Source of the DNA: Datnioides undecimradiatus
Lineage: Eukaryota > Chordata > Actinopteri > Lobotiformes > Datnioididae
NCBI GenBank assembly: GCA_008933995.1
Contig: WARS01000065.1
Span: 1,860,001 to 1,924,000, forward strand
Length of the DNA stretch: 64,000 bases
Direction of reading: 5' to 3'
Position 1 is the stretch's first letter, and each line of letters begins with the position of its first letter. The position numbers and the translations under genes were made by a program. Below, piece after piece: positions 19,101-32,574 of the stretch. The notes below the pieces were generated by a model that ran no database searches, was not told the origin of the DNA, and was given only the letters and a program-made list of their open reading frames with translations.

Positions 19101-20512
19101 TCAAAGGCACAAATACTGTATGTCGGCAGCTCATCAGCGCTCTCCACAGAGCAATCGTCTGCGTGCAAGTGGGATAACACAGTGCAGTACATGCCGTGTA
19201 ACCTAAAGAATCCGTAGCTTTTGGTCTTTAGTGTTTAAACTACAGAATGTAAAAGCACTGGTGCTTTATGGCTTTTCTTCTGCAGAAGTTCCCTGAGCAG
19301 ATCAAAACGTTTGTCTCGGTGCTCTTTGTGTTCCCCACGCTGTCTGCGTCACTCATCCCCAAAGCCGGTTCCTGCGTACTGAAGACATAAATCTTTAAAA
19401 CTGGGTCGCAGATATATAGTTTGAGTAATGTTTATGAAGAATTACAGCACTCAGCTGTTTCAGGACATCAAACAGAATGAATTTGAAATCTATCGCGGAT
19501 TATTTTCAGCCATAACTTGATCCATTTGATGCTTTAGATGACCTTTACAACAGTCTGACATACTTATGTGGCCCTGACCTGAACTAACTAAAACAGAATA
19601 AAGGGTCTGTCGCCCAGTAAACATATTGGCCCATTGCATAAAATACATTACATTAGAGATACCTATACATATACACACAGAGATGCTTCAAACACGACAT
19701 GGGATTACTGCAAATATAATTGTTGAATTACTGATTAATTAAAGCTAGCAGGATTGATCCAACTGCTGTCAACTACTGAAATCATTAAAGAAGTAAATAA
19801 GCATTCAGGTATTTATAGATCGATTGATTTTATTTATTTATTTATTCAGTGTTTGATTTCAGCTGCGCGCAGCAGGTGCCAACACGGCTTTACTTCCTCT
19901 GTTTCCCCCGTCTGTGTCCTTGACAAATCACTGTGGAATCAAATCATCTCTTACATGTTATAATTTGAACCTTTTTAGTAGACGCACAGGTCTATAAAGT
20001 GGAACGTGTTCTGTGGAACACTCTCTTCTGACCTTGAAGCACTTAAATATGGGATTTAAAGTGAGTGAGGAAGGAGATTGTTGGTTTTATATGTATTCAC
20101 ATCTGAGTTAGAAGGAATCCATTTTCTCCTGTGTGTGTGTGTATTTTGTCAGAATTGAATGTTTGGAGTTTCAGTGACAATAGAGCGAATGTGTCTGCAG
20201 CCTGACACAGCTCTTAATTAAATAATAGCACCTAGTGTGTTTGTGTGTGTTCCAGACAAGCTTATTTGTGTGTGTGTGTGTCATTCAACGTTTCCTGCGC
20301 GACTGTGTGTCTGTCTGTGTGCCACGGTCTCATGTTAGTGTTTCAGGCCTCCGCGCGCTCTGTTTGTGCGCACACACACGCGCCCTTCAATCCACCGAGG
20401 GTGTTAAACGTAGAATTAGTTCTGCTGTCAATCACCATGGTGACGGTGAGCGAAAGAGATGACACGCTCTCGCTCAGACGAGTCATGTCCCTGAGACAGA
20501 CAGACACACACA

Positions 20513-20532
20513 AACACACACACACACACACA
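20513..20532 (+). repeat. (CA)n microsatellite
   Basis: A short CA array after an imperfect ACAGACAGACACA stretch. TG-rich words also occur at 20236-20282. Confidence 0.9.
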
Positions 20533-22169
20533 GGGCTCTCAGATTGACACTTGGTCCCTGGAGGAGGTCAGTGTACTGTAAACATTATTACTACTTACAG
20601 ATCCATAAACACCCTGCCCGTATGTGTGCGTCTCTGCCTGTTTGGTCCTGATTTGACTTCAGATGTGCCAGCACTTTTCGCCCTGAAAGCATATTTTAAT
20701 ATTCCATCAGGAAAGCCAACGTTTGGAAATGGGGTAGACGAAAATGTCCCAGCGAGCTGACGCATCAGACGCTTTTCTCCATGTTTCTTTTTCTAATTTA
20801 CTTATTTATGATCCGCCTCTCGTGCGTTACGGTCTTTCTCTAGTTATCTTGACTTCTTCTTTGGTGTTTTTTGTCTGTCATATATTTCCTTCAGTGGTTT
20901 TTCTTTGCTCCGTGTCGCTCTTCTTTCATTCAATTCAGTCTTTAGTATCTGAATCCATCAAATTTGCCGTTCCTGCTTAAACTTGTTGGCTCTGTTACCT
21001 CTGTGCTCTTTCAGTTGCAGTTGGTAAAGGAAGGTCAAAGGGCGAGGATCAGTCGTGATGATTAAATATCCCTTAAAAAGCCAAGATTGTATTCATGAGT
21101 CACCTACTGGTTTTTAAAACAAGACACCGTTTGCTTGTATCTCCTGTCTGAGTTTTCAAGCAATTTAACCAGATTGATGTTTCATTCTCAGATTGATTGA
21201 GCTTCGCAGAGTTGGTGTTAGTGTTTTGAAAACAGACAGCCAAGATGCGAAAGTATATTTTGCCAAAATGAGGATGCAATTTATAAAAATCATACCCCTC
21301 CCCAAACATGATCAGCTTTATTTCGCAGCGCCTACGCCGAATGAGCAGAAAAACAATATAAAATTCAGCAAAGTCGAAACATAAAACGTGGGATCTGATA
21401 AAAACAAAACCCATTTCTTGCGCTGCATTAGTACTGTGTGTTCGGTTAATGCACGCATAAACGTCATATCCACTCAGCGTTAAGCATGTGGAATAAAAAA
21501 GGAGTTTCCAGGCTAAATAAAGCTCTTTCATGTTGGATTCAACCTTTAAGACTCTAATCAAACTGAATGAACTTACGTGATCTCTGCCACCGCTTCGCCC
21601 GATCATTTACATATATGAGTGACTATTTTTTTGCTCCTCTTGATTGTTGTAATGCAGTTGTTCAGTCGCTATTCAGCAGCTCGCTAATGGTAGACAGCAC
21701 AGTGTTGCCGCATGTGCCCACACTGATTGATCGACAAGTGGTCTGAAGAAAGAGGAAAGAGTAAACACGGGGGGGAATGAAATGTATAAGACGGCAGCTG
21801 TTGCTAACAAGCTAGCACTGAATAAATGCGGTTTTAATACAGGTACAAATGAGTAATAAGCACTTCTCCCCTTCAGCGTGTCTCCTGCGCGTGGCTGTGG
21901 TTGGGTGCAGAAAGCAGATTCTGCTGTGCTGTGTGTAATGTAGGATGCACAAAGTAGTGCTGGAGTCTTGGATGTCGGGGTGACATTGGCACGTGTGATT
22001 GGACGGGTGCTATTTTGAGCATCCGTGGCTTGTAGCCTCATGCCTGCAGGATCCACATGCCTGTGCGCACAGCGTGTATTTGCAAATTCGAGCCCAGGAG
22101 TGAGAGCAATATTGAAATGGACAGTGCTTTTTTCCTATTGGTGATGTTGAGAAGGAGTGGGTGTGGGAG

Positions 22170-22196
22170 TGTGTGTGTGTGTGTCTGTCTGTCTTT
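22170..22196 (+). repeat. (TG)n / (TGTC)n microsatellite
   Basis: A short TG array followed by three TGTC-like units. A purine-rich block follows downstream. Confidence 0.85.
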
Positions 22197-25117
22197 TTGG
22201 GAATAGAATCCTTTAGACAGGAAAGGCAGCGATGTGAGACTGTCTGGAGGGGAGGGAAAGATGTGGGGGGTTGCAGGGAGTTTGGAGGCTGAGAAAGCAA
22301 CACAGTACAGCGCAAAGTAGAGGGAAATGAATGGAGAGAGGAGCATAGCTGGGAAGGAAAAGCAAGAAAACGCACCTGGTGTTACTGAAAAGAGGCGACT
22401 GAGTGTAGAGAAACCTAGTGAGGTGGTCAGAGGATGCAGGGACTGAGACAAGAGGAAGTGAGGGGAAAAACAAAAGAGGGAAGGTATCGATCCTTTCCGC
22501 CAGCTGCGAGCGGGGGGACTCAAGCCAACTGTGCTTTTCTGAAATTAGAGCCAAGGGAAAGGGAAGAATGGAGCTGGAGGGCGCGGGAGAAAATGGTGGG
22601 AGCGAGCAGCAAGCGGGCTTTGGCACCGTTGGTATCACAACGCGCAGCAATAACACTAAAGAACGCTGAAAAGTGCGTGCTTATGAATAATAAATGGTCG
22701 CAGCAGCGGGCGGCGCAGGAGCAGCACAGCACTGCCGTTCACTGCGTTGTGTCAAAGCATCGGAGCACAGGGAACTTTTTTTTGGAAACGGTGATAAAAG
22801 AAACAGTGGCGCAGTTTAATTTATGCAGGTGAGATCAAAACCAACAAAACAGGACCAGCTAAGCAGCCGCAAAACCCCACCGGATGCCACACAGAGACAC
22901 ACGAGCGACGTGGATAAGGCTGGATAAGACGTGGATAAGCTAAATTACCCGCGAAATGACAAAACTGAGAGCCGAAATGGCCCCGGAGGCAATCACGGGT
23001 CAAGTGATAATGGCAGTAAGTTGGAGAGCGTATGGGTGAGCGCGGTGAACTCGCACAACAAAACAAACTAAGTGCTTTAAACGGGGAATTCAACGTCGCG
23101 CTTAATTTTTGTCACGCGCACTCGCTCACTTATGGTCCAGCTTCAGCGCAGACATCAGCCGCGCATCAGGAAAAGCACAGGTGTGGTTAACAACAGTAAT
23201 GATGGCTGCTCCTAAGCCGGCTCCTTACTCTGTGAGCGGTGGCTCACTGGTTTAGTGGGACGATTAGCGAAAGGTTATGAAGCGTACCTGGCTTTAATGT
23301 GAACCCGGGAGGCCGCGTTAAGAGTCGGGGAGGTGAAATGGATTGTGTGTTTTGTCTTTGAGAGACCAGGAGGTGCTGCATGGCTGTGGCGAGTCAAAGG
23401 TTTGATAAGAAGCCGTGCCACTCACGGCTTGCTGCTGCTGTTAGCCTGGTAGCCACGTTAGCAGCTTCATAGTCAGCTTGCGACCCTTCCTGTCCACCGG
23501 CTGTCTGCCACAACAAGTGAACAGGAGACACACGGCTACACTGAGCACTAAAGTAAGCGTATTAACCATATATTGGCCGTAACAAATGCCAACAGAGTGG
23601 CGAATCAAGTGTCCTAAAGTGTGAAGATTTCTTGATCCGATGTTAAGGCAGAAAGCTTTGTAGTGCTGGCGGAGACGTGTCAGTGGTGAGTTTGTTTTTC
23701 TGCTGTTTTATGGCTGCACTTACGCTACCGATGCTAGCCTTGAACATTAATTATGTATGCCTGCAGTTCAGATGAACTTATTTTTGAAGCACAAGGAGCG
23801 AGTTCTTTTTTAGCTCCTTTGTTTTAAAGAGCAGTTTACTTATTTATTTGCCTGTGGCTTTAACCTATTCGGAGGTGTGCTATTGGAGCGCAGTGACCCA
23901 CAGCCAGGAAGTGCATCGGTTCTGTTCACTTCTAATTGGATTAACGAGTGACGGCCTTTGCCAAAAAGACATTAGTCCCTGACCAGTGACGGGCGCGCTG
24001 GGCTTCTTTTTGGCAGAAGCTTGTAAATCACACTTTAGCTTATCACAAAATCATCAGCGTCGCGTTGGGCTGATGATTCCCCCTGTCAGGCCTCATTTTG
24101 CCACACAAGCTTGCACTACATTACTCCTTATTTAGCATGCTAATGATGTACAGTATATTTAAATGGGTCTACTGTAGTTCACGGCTGCCCTGCTTCCTGC
24201 CAGCGTTTCCCTCCTGAGGCCTGGAAGGGGGTGAAATCAGAAAGGCCAGGGGAAGTCTGTCAGGAGCCCTCTGTTCACTTGCCCCCAGAGCCTGAGCACA
24301 GAATCAGTGTCCTGTTAGCTCTTTGCTATTTTGATTGCAAAGAATGGGAGCGATGGCCCAGCTCTCCCTCCCTTGCTCTCACCTCTCCCTTTAACTTGTA
24401 TAAGAAAGCAGGCGCTGTTAATGAAACCGGAGTGGATGTGTGCACACACTCTCTCCAGCGGACTCGCTGGCGTCAGCAGTTTCTCTTTATTTAGCGTTGC
24501 CCCTTGATTATGCACATGGGATAATGTGTGCAAGACTTCAGTCAACTCACTTCACCTTGTCCCCTCTCTTCGCTCCCTCCGCTGCCTGTTTTCGTTCACT
24601 TGTGTGCTCTTCACGCTCATCTTTCCATCTCTCTTCGTCACCTGCCCTTTATTTGAAGTTCTGCCTCCATCTGTCACTGTAACAGGTGCCCGTGCACGCA
24701 GATCTCATCAGTGCTCCGCTCTTATTTTCTCCTCCTCCCTCTGCGTTCAGATTGTTGTTTTTAAATGCTGCATTTTTTATTTTTCCAACGCGCGCCTTGA
24801 ATGCTAAATCAAATTCAGCGTGGATAAGCAATTAACACGCTATATTACGCCTGCAAATGTGCCCCATACAGTGTCAGGATGTGTTTGTGTGTGTGACGGT
24901 TAATTAGTTGCACTTCTAAATGAAAAAGTTTGTGTGGAACATTAAAGGGGATAAAATCGATGTAAACATTGAAAAAGATTTAAATTTTGAAGTTTTTTTA
25001 TTGACTTTCTGAGCTAATCGTGTTGTGATTGAGACAAAATCTGACTCTGAGCGAGTGCAAAGAATTTTGTCCGTCATAATGCACGAGTGGAAAAGAACTT
25101 ATTACTTTAGAGCATAT

Positions 25118-25200
25118 TGCATTAGCAAATCTCTATATTGCTCTATGAAAATATTTTGAATATCACAATACTTACTTTGGCTATATCCTCCAGCCCTAAG
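25118..25200 (-). mobile_element. possible decayed hAT-like element end
   Basis: Read on the minus strand, this stretch begins TTAGGGCTGGAGGATATAGC and continues through AT-rich sequence with ATATTG/CAATAT words. Teleost and other vertebrate genomes carry many copies of a non-autonomous DNA element with ends like AGGGCTGG-GATAT followed by CAATATTG-rich sequence (recalled from general knowledge). Only one end is visible, no matching second end or target duplication was found, and the assignment is tentative. Confidence 0.35.
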
Positions 25201-26885
25201 CGAATTACAGTCACGACCACCATTATAAATGTGATTAGTATTCAGCCAGTGCGAGCAGCGTTTGAACCAATGCTTTACTCGTCTGTGGCCGTGGCACAAT
25301 AACTTTAGACTGGAGTCAAAGTTTGAGTGCGTACGTGAGCGTGAACCACGTTTCAGGTCTGCGTCCGACTGGCTGTTCATGGGTTAAAACAGCAACACCT
25401 AGAAAAATACACGCATGCACAAAACCCGACGCAAATGTAATCGTGTTCACACACGTACCCCTGCGCAGAGCGGCTGGGACATGGATGCATATGTATGCGT
25501 TCGCCTATAGGCGCACAGCGGCGTGCATCCACAGTGTGGGATGCAAATGAACACATGTCTACTGTACACATGCAGGACGCACCACGCTGACATAAATCTG
25601 AAGTAACGCATTCTCGCATGGAAATGGTGCGAGCATGTGACGGGAGGCACATGCTCGCACATATGCACATCAGACATGCATAATTGAAAAACAAAGACGC
25701 TCGAACACAAACCCTCCCCGTTCCTACTGTTTTTATTTATCTGTTTTGCCACTCTTGTCATCTTCACCCCCCCCTCGCGTCTCCTCCGCTTTCTCTCCCT
25801 CCACTTCCTCGCTCCCTCCGGCTGTGTCAAATGCTGCAGTGTGGGTGTCGTCGCACAGACTACAGCCAAATCTTAGTCTGACACACACGCGCGCGCACAC
25901 ACACTCTAAAGCCAGTGAGCGGACACACGCACACAACTGCAGTCCTATGAAGTAAGAAAACCCATTTCTGCCCTGACTACCTTTTGGAAGGCACTGAGAG
26001 CGAAGGAGTGAAAGGGGGAGAAGAAAGGAGGGGCGGGGGAGTGATGGAGGGAGGGAGGGGGACGCGTCAAAAGGAGGGGGAAGTATACTTGGAGTGAGGA
26101 AGCCATGGTGAGACGATGGGAGGAGGAAAAGAAACATTTGGCCTGTTTTTTTTTTTTTAGTTCAGAGTTGCTAACAGTGTATCACCGGCGAGAACAGACC
26201 TGAATGCGTTTGTGCGTCTGCGATTCAGTCGACACACCTCCTAATCCTTGTTTGTGTGCGTCGTTTTATTTGTGTACCGGCATGGACTTTGCCCGCCTCT
26301 GTCCAGCTGTGTGTGTTGTGCGGTGCTCTTTGATCATCGGGCAGCTGTAGTCACTCCTCCTCCTCATCATTTCATAGACAACAAGCTCATTATGGGTCCA
26401 TTAACTGCTGACAGAGCGAAGGGTGAACGAGGGCAGAGCCAGAGACGGAGGGGACTGAGCAAGAGAAATAAAAGCAGAGTGTGGGAGGGGGGCAAGACTG
26501 TCTGCCTTGCCCAAAAATGAGAAATAATGCCTTTTATATTAAAAAGATTTGGAAGAGGGACGAGCGGAGAATAGCAGAGTGTGAAAAGATGGATGCGAGA
26601 TCAGGGAGGAGCGGTGAAGAAAGGGGGAGCCTTCAAATGTAGCAGGGTGTGTAAGTAAGATGTGAAAGGAGGGATTTAAGAAAAGTGGGTGCAGTCGGAT
26701 GGAGGGGTAATGGGAAACCTTCAGAACGAGGCAGTCTTAACATTTTGACCGGGAGCGTGTGAGATTATTTGAATTCACCACGCACTCATCACTTTATGGG
26801 ATATAAAGTTTCAACTCCTCAGCAAGTCTCAAGGCCTCCCCATTTTTCTCAGAGTTTAGCAAGAATAACCAGGAACGAACACGTG

Positions 26886-27010
26886 TAGGGATGCCGCTAT
26901 TGATCGGCCGGCATAAAAGCGGGGCGATATTCAGGATAAATATGCCATTAGGAATTCTGATAATGCTCAGTCGGCACTGATTGGTAGAAAAAAAACAAAA
27001 AAACGATCAA
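26886..27010 (+). mobile_element. possible decayed hAT-like element end (TAGGGATG)
   Basis: The stretch begins TAGGGATGCCGCTATTGATC and continues with CGGCCGG and GATATT words. This resembles the common vertebrate hAT-type end TAGGGATG(CA)CCGAT (general knowledge). It ends in an A-rich run near 26990-27003. No second terminal repeat was found. Confidence 0.3.
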
Positions 27011-30000
27011 TGACACATCAGCACATCTTAATCTGATCCTAAAACGTCTCAGTGGTGTGGAACTACTTAAACTGTCACACATACACACAGCCTGACCTGG
27101 CTCAGCTGATCAGTGATTGGCTGCAAAAAACATGATTGGAGCGTCTCAAATTAACTTCCAAGTGTAATTCACCGCAGGTATTTAATGGATAGAGCAACCT
27201 CCTCGGCCCTGAATGGGGAAAATGTTAGATGGAATGAAACTGCAGCTCTGCTTCCATTCAGATCACGCAAGTCCTGTTTAAAACAGACATTATGGCCCAT
27301 AAAGCGCTAAAAGCACAGGAACATTAACAGTGGCTCCATACCATTTAGTTTTGCCACCTGCATCGTGCACACTTGCACACCGGCACGGCTTACTGGGACT
27401 CTGACATGGAGAGTTATTGCTGATGTGAGTCGTCACTGTGCTTTGACTAAGAGCCTGCCGTGAAAGACGTCTGTAGGACATCTACCAGGCGGCGAACTTG
27501 GTTCAAATGGTCAGATGCCTACGAGTGCAGGATCAGCTGATTCTTACTGTCGCAGTTTTCCAGGAAGTGAATGGGAGCAAATTTCATGTCTTCTGAGGCA
27601 ACCTGTGCAGGAAAGTCACAGTCACGGTTTCCAACCAGAAAGACGCTGCGGCCGTTTTTTAACGGCTAATAAACATTAAAGACAAACTGTTTCTCAGTTT
27701 GAGCGTGTGAGAAACATCGTGTTGGTAAGTTTTTCAAAGCTAGCATATTTAAATTCAGCTCACCTGGCCGAGGGTCTGGTTTTTGATTTCTGTTTTGGAT
27801 CTCGTACTTGGTTGATTAAAATGTCTCGACCCACCATGCGTGCTTGTTTTTAATCTCGTCTCCTCTTGGTCAGGATCGCCATATTTCATAGTTTTTTTCT
27901 TTTTTCAAAACCTCCGTTGTCTCACTTTATTTGCCCAGACGACATCATCTTAAAGACTCTGCTTAAACTCTCTGAGACGTTTCTTTCAGCACGTTGCGTG
28001 GTGTGCCCGCCGTGTACCAGATGTAAGTTTCGTAATCAGATCACTGTGACAAAGGCAAATGTAACCTTCCACTGTGGGGGCAGCCGTGGCGGCAATTTAC
28101 CTGTGGAAAATTGGTCATACCAGCATGAAAGCAGCGCTCCTTTAGAAACGGCGAGGTGGCAGACTGAGCAGAAGGAAGAGGAGTAGATTGAGGGATAGAG
28201 GCTGGGGTGGAGAAAGGGCTTGTGCAGTAAAATGAAGAATCTGAAAGACACTCATAAAACGTTACAGTCTCGTGTATCTCAGGGACAGCGAGGGAAGAGG
28301 AGGAGAGATGGAAGGCAGAGATAGCTGGAAAAGATGTTCTGACGCTGGAAAATGAAGCGTTGCCTTTTTTAGTTTAATCTCTTGCTCTGATTTGAGAACT
28401 TGGTATGATTGGTTTTGTGGTATTGAAGTCATTTCAAAGGAGAGTGTCCATAAAACCCATCCCTCTCCTCCTCCTTCACTTTTAAAAACAGTAAAAATTC
28501 CCTGAGAGTTGGTGTTTCCAAGAACACACAAAGATGTTTGTTTTCTGTATTTTTGACTTCTCTGGCTTGGTTGCAGGGATATAAAACAAACATTTTCACA
28601 TGAGGAAGTCAGCTGTCAGTGACATTTCACAAAAGGCCAAAGTTGAAGACGTGAGATTTCTCCAGGAAAACCGAGAGAGTTGAAACTTGAAGGCATAAGA
28701 TGCGGGAAAGGGGGGCACAGGTGGACAGGTAAAGGTTATTCGGCCAGGGAGGCAAAGGAAAGCAGAGAAAATCAAACGATATGTGGCACGAGAAACGCAA
28801 AAACCAACCCCACGCACACAAACACACACCTGTGTGTATACACTCTCACCGTATAGCAGTTTATTTTACCGTGTCATAAAAAGTGACAGTCGGTGTCGCC
28901 TTGCTGACAGCAAATCAGCTCGCAGAAAGTTCCCGTGAAGCGTGCGGCGTTATTTCGGGATGAGTCGTCTTCTCTGTCTCTGTCCCTTCAGTACACCTAA
29001 AAGTTATGGCGGCACTTTTCACATTGATGTCTTTTTTTTTTCCTCTTTCTCTTTTTTTTAATTGATAGAAACCATCATATTTTACGAGCCTGGAATGCCG
29101 CGCAACCACACTTGGACTGTAAATTCCTGTTAGTTGTCTTCTGTGGCCGCCCTGATTTAAAATCCGTCTGTACTGCCTTTCCTCTCTCTCTGCCCCTCTC
29201 TACTTTCTCTGTTTCCACTTTATGGCTGCATTGCTTCCAGACTACGTACAACTCCCATTACACTGCCGGCTGATGGCCTTACAGCTTTCATTGGGTTCAC
29301 AGGATCTCTCAGTAATGGGAGAAAAATCGACAGATCTATATATATTTAATTTTTTTTTTGTGTACCCGCATCATTGTAGATGTGTCATGACTGCGAAATC
29401 ACATTGTAGCTACAGAACGGCTGATTAGTTTGTCATAGAAATAGCTACTTGAAAGCACAGTAATGCAGCAACGCAGATGGAACACGCAACATTGTTTATT
29501 GCAAATCTCCGTCGGTGCATCTAAAATTCATTTTACGGCCGTATACACTCTTTGTCTGATGCTCTTTGCCGATGTTTATTTTGGCGCTTTAGAGCAGCCC
29601 ATCTCAAAAGTACACAGATTAGCTCTTGGATCCACTTTTTGTTTTATCTTATTCTAATGTCTGTGTGTTCGAATGGAAACGGCGAAGCTGCTCGGGCGAA
29701 TAGAGCGATGTCCTAGCGTCTATTTAGGCCCTCTCAGACATGCACTTCATTACATAAATGTGGTTTTCACATGTTGGTGTCGTGTGCATTTATGCAAAAG
29801 TCAGTTATATCAGGTCAGCAGATAACCCTTTCATTTGCACAAGCGCTCCTTTGCATTGAGGCAACAGGCTGCAGCAACCTTATGTTCAATGACAGATGGA
29901 AAATATGTCCTGTTTACCTCAAATGGAGGTTGTAATATGCAGTATATAAGTAATTATCATCTTTCACCTCAGAGCGGAGGCAGCTGAATGGGATGTGTAA

Positions 30001-30981
30001 ATGAGTGGTGACACGTGGGTGATGGCACACCAGCCGCCGAATATCACATGGGCATCGTGTCTACCTCTGTACCCGACTCCATGTGATTGAGTAAAGCCAC
30101 GACAAACACCCGCATGGCAGACGCTTGTGTATGACTGACAACACGCCCGACGAAGCCAACAATGCTATGTGTTCCATGTCTCAAAAGAGCTATTGTTGCT
30201 TCACACTGGCGTCTGCAGTGTGAAGCGTTTGCCTGCAGCTCGGCGTCATGGCGTCATGTAGAGTACGCGTGCACCTTTTTTTTTCTTTTCTTTCCTTTTA
30301 AACCTTTCAACTCGGCGGCTCCTTGTGGCCGCTCCTTTCATCACTCTTGCATCACGCGTCTCGGTCATTATTCATCCCCAGGCCTCTTCCTAACACCCTG
30401 TTAGGCTCACTTGCTGTAAATCCACAGGTGCTTTGATTCTGCTTATAGCTCCTCTACAGCAGATCAGTCGCTATTTATCTCCGTTTCTGTCTCTCAATCT
30501 TTTTGCTCCGTCCACTTTCCCCCCTCACTTTGACTCTGTCCGCCGTCCAGCCATCTGCCGCACTCACCGTCTACCTTCCCTCGTCTCTTTCTTTTCTGTC
30601 CCTCTGCCCTGTCCATGCATTGCTCCTCTGCCATCTGTCCATCTGTGACCTTTCAGCCCTCAGTCTCTCCGGACACCCTTTCTTTTTGTATTAAAAATGT
30701 CCTTTTTTTTTCATCTTTTTAGTTGAAAAGACTTTATTTTCTGAAGGCTCCACCAACGTAAAGGGAGGGGACGAACAGAGCGATGAACGTGGGGCAAAGG
30801 ACAAGTGCCACACAGGGAGAGATGGCTGCGGGAAAAGCATCTTTTTTTGACATGTTGCCATGTAGAGGAAGAGAGGAGAGAAGCAAAGGGAAGGATCAGA
30901 GAGCAGGCAGGAGAGGGAGGGCGCAGGAGAAATGAACAGCTCTCACTTCAGAGAGAAGTGGTTTATTTGTGGAATTTCGGC

Positions 30982-31009
30982 TTTTTTCTTTTTTTTTTTT
31001 TTTTTTTTT
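30982..31009 (+). repeat. poly-T run
   Basis: A T run interrupted by one C near its start, just downstream of a purine-rich stretch. On the minus strand it would read as a poly-A tail, but no retroposon body was recognised upstream on that strand. Confidence 0.9.
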
Positions 31010-32451
31010 ATGGATGGCCTGGTGGCAGCGGTAATTAATTGAGTTTAGCAATTTATTATTAGCCGTGCTAATAGTGGCACGACTCCAGGGATGGCAACGT
31101 TGCTCACTTGGTCATCCAACTGAAAAATCTAAACAACCATTTGGTGAAATGCTTTGAACCTTTGTACAGGGATGCATGATGGAGGGGGGGGGGCGAGAGA
31201 CACAGCCTGGTGATGTTGTGAAGTAGCTTATAACTGCGGATCCAGAGGTTTGATGACTAAAGGCCCTCATTTAGGTTTTTTTTTCGTTTTTTTTTAAAGA
31301 GCAAAACTGTGGCAAAAGGCCTGAAACGAAACAATTTATGTCAGCTGCTGTTGTGACCACCGCAACAGGGACACGTATGAGAAGGATAAGACGCCATTGA
31401 CAGTTAATCCAACAAAAAAAATCAAATGACACATTTTTCTACATTTTGAAAGTACATGACTTAGCAAAATGTTACACATATGTAAAACAGTAGGTCTAGT
31501 TCTCAAGACATTTTAAAGCAGGAACCTTACATCTTGTACTTTAAATAATTTAGAGTTTAAAGCCTCATACCTCATCATTGTAAGAATGTTAGCATGCTTA
31601 TATTAGCATTTAGCCCAAAGCACAACGGTCACGTGTCTGTTTTGTCCCATTCTGTAATATCAGACGTTTCTGACTCAGTCATATTCTTGCTCTTATGAGT
31701 ATTTGTGTTTTTGGCACACTCCTCTGTTTTCATTGGTATGTGTGCTTTACTTGACAGTCCTGACAGCTTAACTAGCATGGAGACGAACGTAGATCCTCAG
31801 AATTTAAATATCACACGGGGCCAAAGCTGCAAACCCATTTTTTTTGGCCGAAGCTTGGGTGTTCTGGTCCCAAACCGAGAACCTGTCACCTGTGCGTTAT
31901 GTAACACTCAGGACCGCGCTCAGCAAACACTCTCACATGGGGTAATTTGGGCATCTATTCAGGAGGGAGTCTTATCCCGACTCGATACTCCACAAGAATT
32001 AATGACATAATAAGTGAAATTTCCAATTACAGGACCCTCACGAGTAAAACCTCTCCCATGAGAATACCAATAAGTGTCAATTTATTGTTGCTTCATCCCT
32101 CCCGTTCTCACGCTCTTCCCGAAGTATGTTTGTTTTGCTCCCGCTGCAAACTTGATAACCAAACATGTTCTTTATGTCGAGCAAATTATCTGGCACAATA
32201 ATGAGGCAGCAAGTGTCAGAAAACAGGATACGGAGAAGGAGGGAGGGGATGGCCTGAATGTTAATCGCCGAGGGTAGAAGTTGGGAGTGCGGACGGGCGC
32301 GATTGAAGGAGAGAGGAGTGAGTGATGGACTTGAATCCTGGCGAGGAGCTGGGATGAATACATGAATCAGTAAATGGATGGAGGGATTCCGGTCAAGCTC
32401 CTCTCTCCATTACAGCTGGGATGAATATGAATGCGTGGGTGCATGAGCGAC

Positions 32452-32574
32452 TGTGTGTGTGTGTGTGTGTGGGTGCACATGCTTGAGTTCATAATGATCA
32501 TGAGTTTTTATGTGCCTTTGGGCATGTATGTGATATGTGTGCATAACCATGTGTGTTTGTGCCCCCCCCCCCCT
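32452..32574 (+). repeat. (TG)n and poly-C simple repeats
   Basis: A TG array at 32452-32471, then TG-rich unique sequence, then a run of about twelve C ending near 32574. Confidence 0.85.
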
